The notes under the pieces are model-generated. The model ran no database searches, was not told where the DNA came from, and saw nothing but the letters and a program-made list of their open reading frames with translations. Positions 1 through 7,706 of a stretch of 64,000 nucleotides of DNA are shown here, piece after piece (within the stretch, counting starts at the first letter, position 1; each line of letters starts with the position of its first letter). The position numbers and the translations under genes were made by a program. Source of the stretch: Chloroflexota bacterium (GTDB taxonomy: Bacteria; Chloroflexota; Anaerolineae; Anaerolineales; Villigracilaceae); assembly GCA_021414245.1 (NCBI GenBank), contig JAIOOU010000003.1, forward strand, positions 124,001 to 188,000, given 5' to 3'.

Positions 1-270
1 ATAAAAATAGCAGGCAAAATGTCAGCGTCCTGGATTAAAGGTCTTGTGCAGGGGATTCCCGAGGAAAAATGAGTTTGAAATTGGCTCTGCTTTTTATTAC
101 CATGGATTTACTAACGATCGCGGTTTATCCATTTGTGTTTATATACGGAAAGCTGCGCAAACTGTCAAAACCTCGCAACAAGGTTGCCGGGATAAATGTC
201 CCGATACCTCTTTCCAGTTCTCCAGTTGGTGATTGAATGGAAAGAGCGGATTGTGGAAGGTAGGGTTTCG

Positions 271-978
271 ATGCGGATTCAAAAAATAAATTTCCGGGAC
301 CAAAAAGCTATCTGTGTTTTTCCCACTGAAAGAGTTGAATTGGAGCAGGCCATTGTTGGGTTGGAACTGGCGGATCGGTATCCTGTTATTGTTTTAATTG
401 GTGGAGTGATTGCTCCTCAATACGCAGGGGCCACGTGGAAGGCTATCCAGATAATATCGAGGCTTGCAGAAGACTTGAAAGCCCTAGTTGTTTGCGGTGG
501 GACCGCCATGGGGGTGATGACTGAAATTGGGCGGGCCCGGTCGCAGAATCATTATGCTTTTCCACTGCTGGGGATGGCTCCCGAGGAATTGGTTACCTGG
601 CCTGATGGCCCACGCGGCACGAGATTCTTATGGTGGGGTGTCAAACGCTGGCAGTTGGAACCGCATCACACACATTTTATTCTGGTGCCGGGAAGGCAAT
701 TTGGGGATGAATCCCCCTGGATCGCAGATGCAGCCGGCATTCTTTCCAAGGGACATCGTTCCGTAACGATCCTGATCAATGGGGGCGAAATCTCACGAGG
801 TGATGTTCAATTGAGCCTGGAGAAAGGACGTCCGGTCATTGCAATGGGGCACACTGGACGCCTGGCCGATGAATTTTCAAGACAAACCCATCGGCATAAA
901 TTGGTCACAGTTGTTTCAGCGACAGCCGAGCAAAGGATCGTTGATGTGGTCAGCGCCTCATTATTGGAAAGAGAGTAG
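271..978 (+). CDS. LSDAT/SLOG-type Rossmann-like protein
   Basis: A 235-residue protein resembling the prokaryotic LSDAT branch of the SLOG superfamily, whose members are thought to bind nucleotide-derived ligands. Visible signatures are a glycine-rich strand-loop (IVLIGG), a second one (VVCGGTAMGVM) and a segment LEPHHTHFILVPG followed by GDESPW, which fits the ligand pocket of that family. No catalytic residue set can be named. The ORF opens at 196, but the ATG at 271 gives the start of the conserved part, so I chose it. It sits 55 bp upstream of an RNB exoribonuclease on the same strand, suggesting co-transcription. The family assignment is from pattern recognition only; the ligand is unknown. 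Confidence 0.7.
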   Translation: MRIQKINFRDQKAICVFPTERVELEQAIVGLELADRYPVIVLIGGVIAPQYAGATWKAIQIISRLAEDLKALVVCGGTAMGVMTEIGRARSQNHYAFPLLGMAPEELVTWPDGPRGTRFLWWGVKRWQLEPHHTHFILVPGRQFGDESPWIADAAGILSKGHRSVTILINGGEISRGDVQLSLEKGRPVIAMGHTGRLADEFSRQTHRHKLVTVVSATAEQRIVDVVSASLLERE

Positions 979-1033
979 GCCCTCAAGATTTGCTGCCTCT
1001 CAGTCATCCCTGACCAGCCTGGAGTGAATATCC

Positions 1034-2521
1034 ATGAATGCAAAAAATCAAAATCATCGCTCTTTATTAAAGAGCATTGCACATCGTGTCATGATTGAAC
1101 GCGGCATGTTGCCTGATTTTTCAAGTGAAACGCTTGCCGAACTTGAAAAACTTTCGAAACAGACGGCGGGAGATGACTCTGCTGGTATTCGAGACCTAAG
1201 GAACATGCTTTGGTGTTCCATCGACAATAATGATTCGCGGGACCTGGATCAATTGACCGCGGCTGAGATCCTGCCGTCAAGCAGGGTGAAGATTCTTGTT
1301 GCCATCGCTGATGTGGCTTCCCTGATCGCCAAAGGATCGGCAATCGATCTGCATGCACGCAATAACACCACCTCGGTTTATACCGCGGCGGAGATCTTCC
1401 CGATGCTGCCCGAAAAGGTTTCGACTGATATGACCTCGCTGAATTTTGGGGAGGACCGCCGGGCGGTCATTGTTGAAATGCTTGTTGGCCCTGACGGCAC
1501 TGTCCAGGATTCTGACATCTACGAAGCCTGGGTGCATAATTACGCAAAGTTGGCATATCCGGTTGTGGCGGCCTGGCTCGAAAATACACAGGCGGCCCCG
1601 GAAGCGATTGCAGCAATCAGCGGGCTTGCAGAGAATTTACGGCTCCAGGACCGGATGGCTCAAAACATGAAGAATTTGAGGCATATTCAGGGAGCGTTGA
1701 GCCTGGAAACCATTGAGGCCAGGCCCATATTCGATGGCGATCAAATTCGTTTGCTTGAGATCGAAGAGAAGAATCGGGCCAAAGAGATTATAGAAAATTT
1801 CATGATTGCAGTGAATGGTGTGACGGCGCGTTATCTTTCGGCTAAAAAATTCCCCTCGATTCGGCGGGTGGTCCGCATTCCCAAACGCTGGGATCGGATC
1901 GTCAAGATTGCTGCTGATCTCAATTTTTCCCTTCCCGAAACTCCGGACTCGAAGGCATTGGATGAATTTCTCGTTAAGCAAAAATCTGTGGATGCCGTAC
2001 GTTTCCCGGACCTGTCCCTGACGGTGATCAAGCTCCTGGGGGCAGGTGAATATATAGCAGAACTTCCAGGTGGGGAAGTTCCCGGTCACTTTGGCCTGGC
2101 GGTCAAAGATTATTCCCACTCAACAGCCCCCAATCGCAGATATCCTGACCTGCTGACCCAGCGTCTGTTAAAAGCCGCCCTGGAAGGAAAAGCTATACCA
2201 TATACCAAGGACGAGTTGGATGTTCTGGCAACTCACTGCACGCAGGCGGAGGACTCGGCCAACAAAATTGAACGCCAGGTTGGAAAATCCGCTGCAGCAC
2301 TTGTGCTTGAAGACCGCATCGGAGAGCAGTTTGATTCAGTTGTCACCGGTGCATCTGAAAAAGGGACATGGGTTCGGCTGTTCAGCATGCCGGTGGAGGG
2401 CAGGCTCTCAAATGGATTTGAAGGTTTGGATGTGGGTGAAACGGTCCGGGTCATGCTGACCTCCGTGGATGTTCAGAAGGGGTTTATTGATTTCAAGAAG
2501 GTCAGCTTTTCCAGGAAATGA
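1034..2521 (+). CDS. RNB-domain exoribonuclease (RNase II/R family)
   Basis: A 495-residue protein with an RNB catalytic domain. The metal-binding stretch SIDNNDSRDLDQL (about residues 62-74) matches the family pattern ID-x5-D-x-D. The last Asp of the E. coli RNase II motif (DMDD) is Gln here, a form I recall from short bacterial RNB proteins. The C-terminal catalytic block STAPNRRYPDLLTQRLL matches the conserved SP-x-R-x-Y-x-D segment. It lacks the N-terminal cold-shock domains of RNase R (usually 700-800 residues). The last 80 residues look S1-like (GTWVRLFSMPVEGRL). Expected role: processive 3'-5' RNA degradation in the cytoplasm. It follows the LSDAT gene and precedes a small protein gene by about 36 bp, so a three-gene unit is likely. 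Confidence 0.88.
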   Translation: MNAKNQNHRSLLKSIAHRVMIERGMLPDFSSETLAELEKLSKQTAGDDSAGIRDLRNMLWCSIDNNDSRDLDQLTAAEILPSSRVKILVAIADVASLIAKGSAIDLHARNNTTSVYTAAEIFPMLPEKVSTDMTSLNFGEDRRAVIVEMLVGPDGTVQDSDIYEAWVHNYAKLAYPVVAAWLENTQAAPEAIAAISGLAENLRLQDRMAQNMKNLRHIQGALSLETIEARPIFDGDQIRLLEIEEKNRAKEIIENFMIAVNGVTARYLSAKKFPSIRRVVRIPKRWDRIVKIAADLNFSLPETPDSKALDEFLVKQKSVDAVRFPDLSLTVIKLLGAGEYIAELPGGEVPGHFGLAVKDYSHSTAPNRRYPDLLTQRLLKAALEGKAIPYTKDELDVLATHCTQAEDSANKIERQVGKSAAALVLEDRIGEQFDSVVTGASEKGTWVRLFSMPVEGRLSNGFEGLDVGETVRVMLTSVDVQKGFIDFKKVSFSRK

Positions 2522-2557
2522 TGTTCAAAAAATGATGTGAGAAAAAGGATGAAACAT

Positions 2558-2962
2558 ATGAGTCAAAAGGCAGGTTTATGGATCGACCATCGCAAGGCTG
2601 TGATTATGCTTGTGTCCGAAGATGGTGAGGAATTGAAGACAATAGACTCCAGCATGGAGAAACGGGTTCGTTTTTCGGGAGGCGATGGTTCGGAGGATGG
2701 CTCGTCTGAGGATGTGCGTGACCGAAAATTTGGAAACCATCTCAACAACTATTATGATGAAGTAATTGCAGTTGTGCGAAATGCCAGTGCGATCTTGATC
2801 TTCGGGCCGGGAGAGGCCAAGATGGAATTGGATAAACGCCTTGAACATGCCGGGTTAAAAAAACATGTGTTACCCCTGGAGACTGTTGACAAAATGACTG
2901 AGCAACAGATCTCATCAAAGGTCCGTGAGCATTTCTCAATAAAAAACGCTGGAAGAGTCTGA
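2558..2962 (+). CDS. small conserved protein, possibly eRF1/baeRF-like
   Basis: A 134-residue soluble protein beginning MSQKAGLWIDHRKAVIML. The ORF opens at 2537, but the ATG at 2558 has an AAGGATG ribosome site at proper distance, so I start there. The C-terminal half contains ILIFGPGEAKMELDKRL, which resembles the GPG-x-K-x-x-L segment of eRF1/Pelota-type domains and of bacterial baeRF proteins. The middle holds an acidic Gly/Ser-rich stretch that is probably flexible. It is the last gene of the group with the LSDAT protein and the RNB nuclease, and a terminator follows. A translation- or ribosome-linked role is only a suggestion. Confidence 0.6.
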   Translation: MSQKAGLWIDHRKAVIMLVSEDGEELKTIDSSMEKRVRFSGGDGSEDGSSEDVRDRKFGNHLNNYYDEVIAVVRNASAILIFGPGEAKMELDKRLEHAGLKKHVLPLETVDKMTEQQISSKVREHFSIKNAGRV

Positions 2963-3040
2963 CAAGACTTTTCACCTCTTCATTTGCAGTGTATATTTGC
3001 AGTGGACATTGAATCGAAGACAGTGCCTCATGCCGGCAAC

Positions 3041-3070
3041 AAAAAGCCCCGGAATTCCGGGGCTTTTTGT
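3041..3070. terminator. bidirectional intrinsic terminator
   Basis: AAAAAGCCCCGG and CCGGGGCTTTTT form a perfect palindromic stem with A/T runs on both sides. It lies between a plus-strand gene ending at 2962 and a minus-strand gene ending at 3084, so it can serve both. Confidence 0.85.
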
Positions 3071-3083
3071 TTTGTTTAGAAGG

Positions 3084-3485
3084 TTAGGCAGTAACCGCCG
3101 GGCGGAATTTATACCCGTATACGATCAGGCCGCGTTCATCACCGTCGTTGCGCATTTTGCGGGTGACCATTTCGACGGGCATGCCGATCTCAATGGGTTG
3201 TTCACCCACGTCGGTCAACTGGGCGGTCAACATGGGGCCTTCCTCAAGTTTTACGATGGCCACCGTGTAGGGGGCGTTCGCGTCGAAGCCAGCCGGGGCC
3301 TCATAAACGGTCGTAAAGGAGTAAACTTCGCCCTTACCGCTGAAGGCAAATTGCTCTTTTGCTTCGTCACCGCAATTGGGGCAGACATCGCGGGGCGGGA
3401 AGATCTTGTATTCGCAGTGCGGACAAACCTCGCCGACCAGTCCGTATCGTTGTTTTTTGAGGCGCCAGTGTCTTGGGATTTCCAT
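3084..3485 (-). CDS. DUF35 OB-fold protein with zinc ribbon
   Basis: A 133-residue protein with a rubredoxin-like zinc ribbon (CPHC at about 21-24 and CPNC at about 35-38) followed by an OB fold (GEVYSFTTVYEAP, TAQLTDV). This is the DUF35 architecture that in archaea bridges acetoacetyl-CoA thiolase and HMG-CoA synthase and channels acetoacetyl-CoA. Thiolase and HMG-CoA synthase genes of archaeal type lie 10-13 kb further on the same strand, so this is probably the third member of that complex although it is not in their operon. Terminators on both sides indicate a separate transcript. Confidence 0.85.
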   Translation of the reverse strand: MEIPRHWRLKKQRYGLVGEVCPHCEYKIFPPRDVCPNCGDEAKEQFAFSGKGEVYSFTTVYEAPAGFDANAPYTVAIVKLEEGPMLTAQLTDVGEQPIEIGMPVEMVTRKMRNDGDERGLIVYGYKFRPAVTA

Positions 3486-3556
3486 TTGGTTAGTTCCTTT
3501 CTATGAGTCTAATTCTATCCCGTGCACCTATCAAAGACTATCAGGCTTAAAACAAG

Positions 3557-3586
3557 AGACCGCCGGCAGAAACCTGCCGGCGGTCT
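3557..3586 (-). terminator. intrinsic terminator after the DUF6249-like gene
   Basis: A perfect 13-bp stem (AGACCGCCGGCAG / CTGCCGGCGGTCT) with a 4-nt loop. Read on the minus strand it is followed by a T-rich stretch (TTGTTTT). It separates the 3608-3943 gene from the DUF35 gene. Confidence 0.85.
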
Positions 3587-3607
3587 GGACAAATTCGGAC
3601 CTACTTA

Positions 3608-3943
3608 CTACTCCTTTTCGGTCAGGTAGTGGAGCAGAACCAGCCCGAGGCCGAGAAAAAGCGGGACGAAGCCGCCCAGCATCCACGGTCCGAGATGAAG
3701 CGGGTAATTTTGACCTGAATCAAATCCGATCGGATAGAGTCCCAGCGAAAGCGCAAATCCAAGCGCGGAAATGGCAATTCCCCAACGAAGCAGGCCTTTT
3801 CCCGGTCTCACCTCGGGGCGGGTCAGGCCCTTTTCCGCAAGGGCAATCGTTTCCTTGTAGCTCATATAACGCATGAAGGCCAGGAACCCAAAGATGATGG
3901 CAAGTGCGGCAACACTGCCAAGGCAGGGGAATATGTCGTTCAT
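3608..3943 (-). CDS. small membrane protein, DUF6249-like
   Basis: A 111-residue protein with three predicted membrane segments, near residues 8-25, 52-70 and 86-104. The cytoplasmic loop between the first two contains YMSYKETIALAEKGL, typical of DUF6249-type proteins, which are often found beside ECF sigma and anti-sigma genes. Its position next to the DUF4097 gene and the divergent ECF sigma gene supports membership in the same envelope-stress neighbourhood. It has its own terminator downstream. The biochemical function is unknown. Confidence 0.7.
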   Translation of the reverse strand: MNDIFPCLGSVAALAIIFGFLAFMRYMSYKETIALAEKGLTRPEVRPGKGLLRWGIAISALGFALSLGLYPIGFDSGQNYPLHLGPWMLGGFVPLFLGLGLVLLHYLTEKE

Positions 3944-3961
3944 GAAAATTCCTTTCGGATC

Positions 3962-3998
3962 AATAACAGGGCGTGGTCCAATTCCACGCCCTGTTATT
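3962..3998 (-). terminator. intrinsic terminator of the DUF4097 gene
   Basis: A perfect 15-bp stem AATAACAGGGCGTGG / CCACGCCCTGTTATT with a 7-nt loop, starting directly after the stop codon of the minus-strand gene at 3999. Confidence 0.85.
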
Positions 3999-5303
3999 TT
4001 ACTTGATGACCGCGATGTTGATGCCTCCGCTATTGGTCTGGACGGTCAGTTGTTCGCCTCCGCCGTTGATGCTTCCCGCGATCCGGTCCTTCTCCGAATT
4101 GGAACTTCCGTTGGTGGTGACCGTGATGGGCAGGTCGGAACTGATGTCTCCAAAATCGGTGCTGAGATCCACCGAGAGCTGGCTGTCTGCCGGCAGGCTG
4201 AGATCGATGCCGCCAAAATCGGACTTGATCAGGTGCGGGCCCAGCCCGAGCGAGCCGCTGAATTCAACGGTGCCGCTGTTGGTCTTCAGGTCCAGGGTGA
4301 CGGACTCGGCATTCTCGATGCTGATGCCTCCGAAATCCGTATGGGCCTTGAGTTTGCCTTTTGCACCTTTTACGGTGATCGAGCCGCTGTTGGTGTGCAG
4401 ATCATAGGAGCCGGACATGGCCTGTTCGAGATCGATCTCACCAAAGTCGTTGTTCACCTTGATTTCACGGGTGATCGTCAGCCGGCTCAGCGAAACCTTG
4501 CCGCTGTTGGTTTCAACGGTGAGCGAAACCCCGGAACCGTTCTCGTATTTGATGTCGCCGAAATCGGATTTTGTGAATACCTCTCCGGCGGCCCGGACGT
4601 CGTTCAGTTTGATCGTTCCGCTGTTGGATTGCGCCTTGATATTTTTGGCATTGACCTTTTCGAGGGTGACCGAGCCGAAATCCGTGTGCAGGTCAACCTC
4701 TTCGCTGCCGGCCTTGACCGAAGTTGCGCTGATCTTGCCGCTGCTGCTGTCCACCGACAACCCGCCTTCGAGGTTTTCAACGTTCACGTCGCCAAAGTCA
4801 TTTGCGATGACCGCGTTTCCTTTAATGTCCGAGACGTTCACTTCGCCGAAGCTGGTGTCCACGTCCACGCTGGCGGCATTCGGGACCGTGACGATGAAAT
4901 CGACGGTGTTGATGTTGTTGCTTATGTTCATGGACTTCGGCAGTTCATATTTAAGGGTAATGGCATTGCCGTTCTGTTCGACGGTGTATTGGATGCCTTT
5001 CACCTCCTCGTCTGCGCGGGCCTGGGTTGAATCGTAGGCAGTCTTGACTACCTTGACCGTCACCGTCTGCACATCCGCACCCGTGACGGTGACATCGCCG
5101 GCATCGTCGGCTACTTTCAAGGTAATCGCCTCCTCTGCATCCACTTTGAGGGTTTTGCTCTCCTCCAATACGGAGGAGATGTTCCGCCTGTCGAACGGGT
5201 TGTTGACGGCGAAGCCGTTGGCAAAATAGATCACCGATCCGATGCCAACGCACACCAGAACCAGTGCGGCCACCAAAAGGGTTATTACAACAGGTCTTTT
5301 CAT
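3999..5303 (-). CDS. DUF4097-type beta-solenoid surface protein
   Basis: A 434-residue protein with an N-terminal signal anchor (VVITLLVAALVLVCVGIGSVIYF) and then a long series of short beta-strand repeats. The repeats carry alternating turn motifs of the type SDFG-x-I and TNSG-x-I, about fourteen in all (HTDFGSVTL, QSNSGTIKL, KSDFGDIKY, ETNSGKVSL and so on). This is the DUF4097 putative adhesin fold, exposed outside the membrane. The start is supported by an AAGGAG ribosome site. The upstream gap carries an ECF-type promoter matching that of the divergent sigma gene, so it is probably a target of that sigma factor. Confidence 0.85.
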   Translation of the reverse strand: MKRPVVITLLVAALVLVCVGIGSVIYFANGFAVNNPFDRRNISSVLEESKTLKVDAEEAITLKVADDAGDVTVTGADVQTVTVKVVKTAYDSTQARADEEVKGIQYTVEQNGNAITLKYELPKSMNISNNINTVDFIVTVPNAASVDVDTSFGEVNVSDIKGNAVIANDFGDVNVENLEGGLSVDSSSGKISATSVKAGSEEVDLHTDFGSVTLEKVNAKNIKAQSNSGTIKLNDVRAAGEVFTKSDFGDIKYENGSGVSLTVETNSGKVSLSRLTITREIKVNNDFGEIDLEQAMSGSYDLHTNSGSITVKGAKGKLKAHTDFGGISIENAESVTLDLKTNSGTVEFSGSLGLGPHLIKSDFGGIDLSLPADSQLSVDLSTDFGDISSDLPITVTTNGSSNSEKDRIAGSINGGGEQLTVQTNSGGINIAVIK

Positions 5304-5359
5304 TTTCGTTCTCCTTGTTTACAAATTGCCGCTTAATGCGGTAGGATATTCCACTACCT

Positions 5360-5389
5360 TTGACAGGCTGGAAGCGAAAAAGTTTCACC
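5360..5389 (-). promoter_or_regulatory. ECF-type promoter of the DUF4097 gene
   Basis: On the minus strand GGTGAAACT is followed by TGTCAA. GAAAC and TGTC are separated by 16 nt, which is the geometry of AAC-type -35 / TGTC-type -10 ECF promoters. It points to the DUF4097 gene. Confidence 0.65.
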
Positions 5390-5418
5390 TTTTCCCGATC
5401 CGGAAAAGGCAGGCCCGG

Positions 5419-5449
5419 GGTGAAACTTTTTTCTGTTTTCCCTGTCTAA
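5419..5449 (+). promoter_or_regulatory. ECF-type autoregulatory promoter of the sigma gene
   Basis: GGTGAAACTT and TGTCTAA lie upstream of the sigma factor ATG at 5465. GAAAC and TGTC are separated by 16 nt, the same spacing as in the divergent promoter. ECF sigma genes commonly transcribe themselves from such a site. Confidence 0.7.
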
Positions 5450-5464
5450 CCCTGTAGAGAACCC

Positions 5465-6037
5465 ATGTCAGCCACGGAAACCACCCTCATCCAGCGCGCG
5501 CAGAAAGGCGATCATGACGCCTTTTCCGCGTTGGTCGATGCACATCAGCGTTATATCTACAATCTTGCCCTGCGCGTCGTCAAGGACGAGAACGAGGCCC
5601 TTGACCTGACGCAGGAAACGTTCGTCCGCGCCTGGACAGCCCTGCCCAATTTCAAAGGTCAGTCCCAATTCCGCACCTGGCTCTATCGCATCGTTACCAA
5701 CCTGTGCTACAACCGTCTGCCCAACCTGCGTCGCTCGCTTAATGACCTTGGGGATGATGTGCTGGAATACCTGCCTGAAACCGACTCCGGATTTGAGGAC
5801 CCTGCCCGGGAATTCGAATCCAATGAAACCAGAAGTCAGGTGGAGCAGGCCATGCAGGATCTGGACGAAAATTACCGGCTGCTGCTGACTCTGCGCTATC
5901 AGAACGAACTCTCCTATGAGGAGATCGCATCGACTCTTAACCTGCCGCTGGGTACTGTTAAAACCGGCATTTTTCGTGCGAAGGCACAACTGCGAAACAC
6001 GCTTGCCACCCTGGAGGACTCATGGATAACCGTTTAA
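5465..6037 (+). CDS. ECF RNA polymerase sigma factor (RpoE-like)
   Basis: A 190-residue sigma-70 family protein of ECF size. Region 2 is recognisable in the first 95 residues (YIYNLALRVVKDENEALDLTQETFVRAW, core and -10 contacts). Region 4 lies near residues 130-180 (YRLLLTLRYQNELSYEEIA followed by LPLGTVKTGIFRAKAQL, a helix-turn-helix for the -35). Regions 1 and 3 are absent, as expected for ECF factors. The gene overlaps the next membrane-protein gene by 16 bp, which is typical of a sigma/anti-sigma pair. Its own promoter and the divergent DUF4097 promoter share one motif, so it is probably autoregulated. Confidence 0.93.
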   Translation: MSATETTLIQRAQKGDHDAFSALVDAHQRYIYNLALRVVKDENEALDLTQETFVRAWTALPNFKGQSQFRTWLYRIVTNLCYNRLPNLRRSLNDLGDDVLEYLPETDSGFEDPAREFESNETRSQVEQAMQDLDENYRLLLTLRYQNELSYEEIASTLNLPLGTVKTGIFRAKAQLRNTLATLEDSWITV

Positions 6038-6399
6038 CCCCGGAAAAAGTAGATGCGCTTTTGGAGGATGCATTGAAAAACCAGCCGCTGGCCCCGATGC
6101 CGCGCAGCATCACTTCGAATGTGATGGCCCGCATCCAGAAAGATGCCCGCCCGGTCCTTGTGACCTGGAATGACTTTGCTTTAAGTCTGGTCATTGCACT
6201 AAGTATCGGCGCGGTTTTCTTTGCCCTCCAAAACCTGCCCCCGGTCCTGGTGGCAAAACTTCGCATGCAGGGCATCCTTTTCTATCACGACCTTCTGGTG
6301 AATGGCCGAACCCTGATTCCCGCCATCCTGTTTGGCCTCTCCGCCCTGCTGGCCGCATGGACCATTCCCTACTTGCGAAGGGAATACATGAAATCCTGA
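6022..6399 (+). CDS. putative anti-sigma factor / sigma-operon membrane protein
   Basis: A 125-residue protein with a soluble N-terminus of about 50 residues and two predicted membrane helices, near 50-70 and 92-110. It overlaps the ECF sigma gene by 16 bp, so translation is coupled, and this context suggests an anti-sigma role. It lacks the H-x3-C-x2-C zinc motif of ZAS anti-sigma domains, so it would be a non-zinc type. No clear family is recognised; the function rests on context. Confidence 0.65.
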   Translation: MDNRLTPEKVDALLEDALKNQPLAPMPRSITSNVMARIQKDARPVLVTWNDFALSLVIALSIGAVFFALQNLPPVLVAKLRMQGILFYHDLLVNGRTLIPAILFGLSALLAAWTIPYLRREYMKS

Positions 6400-6451
6400 A
6401 GTAATGTTCCCTTTGCCGGATAGGGGGCAAGACCGGACCGGTAATCCATAA

Positions 6452-6457
6452 TATAAT
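6452..6457 (+). promoter_or_regulatory. candidate -10 element of the polysaccharide operon
   Basis: TATAAT lies 28 bp upstream of the glycosyltransferase ATG. No good -35 is visible. An SD-like GAGGTGG stands between it and the start codon. Confidence 0.35.
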
Positions 6458-6485
6458 CACCTCCTGTTGAGGTGGTCGTCCCTTC

Positions 6486-7706
6486 ATGAAAATCCTGTTG
6501 ATCAATCAAGCATTCGTCTCTCCGGATGAGCCCGGGCATACCCGTCATTTTGAAATGGCCCAATATTTACGCAGCCGCGGACATGAACTGGTCATCGTTG
6601 CCAGTGACCTGAATTACCAGACCGGACAGCGCACCGTCGAGCGGACCGGTCCCTTTGCCGAACAGATCATCGACGGAGTGAGAATCCTGCGGGCGTACAT
6701 TTACCCTGCCCTGCATCGCAGTTATTTTTGGCGCATTATTTCATTTTTCAGCTTTATGTTCAGTTCCGTGTGGACGGCCCTCTCTGTAAAAAACGCCGAT
6801 CTTATTATGGGAACGACGCCTCCCATCTTTCAAGCCGTCTCTGCCTGGTTCGTAGCGCTGATCCGGCGCAAACCCTTTTTGCTTGAAGTGCGTGATCTGT
6901 GGCCTGAATTCGGGGTCAGCATGGGGGTCCTCAAAAACCCGCTCATCATCGCCCTGGCGCGCTGGCTTGAGAATTTCCTGTATGCGCGTGCCACACACAT
7001 CCTGGTCAATTCACCGGCCTACCGGGAATACATGCTGAAAAAAGGCGTGCCCGCTGAAAAGGTCACCTATATTCCCTATGGAACCGATGTCGACATGTTC
7101 AACCCTGGCGTGGACGGCTTTTCCATTCGTAGAAAACTTAACCTCGAAAATGAATTCATCGTGTTGTATGCAGGCGCCCTCGGTCAGGCCAATGACATCG
7201 ATACCGTCCTGCGGGCCGCGGAACGATTGAACGGCGAATCCAAAATCCGCATCGTGCTTTTTGGGGACGGCAAGGAACGCTCCCGTCTGGAATCCGAAGC
7301 CAGGCGCATGCAACTCAACAACTTGATCTTCGCAGGAGTCTGTCCCAAAAAGGAGATGCCGCTCGTCATCTCGTCCGCGGACCTGTGCCTGGCCATCCTG
7401 CAGGATGTGCCCATGTTCCGCACCACCTATCCGAACAAGGTTTTTGACTACATGGCCTCTGCCCGCGCCACTTTGCTCGTGATCGACGGCGTGGTCCGCG
7501 AAGTGATCGAAGCCTCTGCTGGGGGGGTGTTTGTTCCTCCCGGCGATGATGAACAGCTTGCCCGAACCATTCTCGAGCTTTCGAAAGACCCGCAGCGCGT
7601 AAAACAAATGGGATTAAATGCCCGTGATTATTTGGTGAAACATCTGGACCGCCGCGATAAACTCAACGAAACCCTGGCCTTGTTGGAAAGACTGGTGCGG
7701 CCATGA
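6486..7706 (+). CDS. glycosyltransferase family 4 (WbuB-like)
   Basis: A 406-residue GT-B glycosyltransferase. The N-terminal acceptor half starts MKILLINQAFVSPDEPGHTR and carries the SRGHELVIVA strand. The C-terminal nucleotide-sugar half contains FIVLYAGALGQANDID, RIVLFGDGKERSRLE and a PNKVFDYMASARATL segment, where the usual E-x7-E acid is less clear. It resembles WbuB-like enzymes of capsule and O-antigen clusters. It is the first gene of a four-gene operon and overlaps the next gene by 4 bp. Expected role: transfer of a sugar to a lipid-linked precursor at the cytoplasmic membrane face. Confidence 0.88.
   Translation: MKILLINQAFVSPDEPGHTRHFEMAQYLRSRGHELVIVASDLNYQTGQRTVERTGPFAEQIIDGVRILRAYIYPALHRSYFWRIISFFSFMFSSVWTALSVKNADLIMGTTPPIFQAVSAWFVALIRRKPFLLEVRDLWPEFGVSMGVLKNPLIIALARWLENFLYARATHILVNSPAYREYMLKKGVPAEKVTYIPYGTDVDMFNPGVDGFSIRRKLNLENEFIVLYAGALGQANDIDTVLRAAERLNGESKIRIVLFGDGKERSRLESEARRMQLNNLIFAGVCPKKEMPLVISSADLCLAILQDVPMFRTTYPNKVFDYMASARATLLVIDGVVREVIEASAGGVFVPPGDDEQLARTILELSKDPQRVKQMGLNARDYLVKHLDRRDKLNETLALLERLVRP

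Larger units (their letters stand above)
5304..5464. promoter_or_regulatory. divergent ECF-regulated intergenic region
   Basis: This 161-bp gap separates the minus-strand DUF4097 gene from the plus-strand ECF sigma gene. It contains two oppositely oriented copies of a GGTGAAACTTTTT element, each with a TGTC-type -10 element at identical distance. Nothing else is seen in it apart from the ribosome site of the DUF4097 gene. Confidence 0.65.

Noticed and set aside
44-232. ORF of 62 residues before the LSDAT gene
   Set aside because: No recognisable motif, no ribosome site and composition not typical of a protein; the first 270 bp appear non-coding.
3873-5030. 385-residue plus-strand ORF opposite the DUF4097 gene
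   Set aside because: It is the antisense shadow of the repeat-rich DUF4097 gene; its periodic sequence mirrors the repeats and matches no family.
6458-6475. CACCTC-GAGGTG hairpin hiding the ribosome site of the glycosyltransferase gene
   Set aside because: If transcription starts from the TATAAT at 6452, the 5' arm would mostly lie upstream of the start site and be absent from the mRNA.
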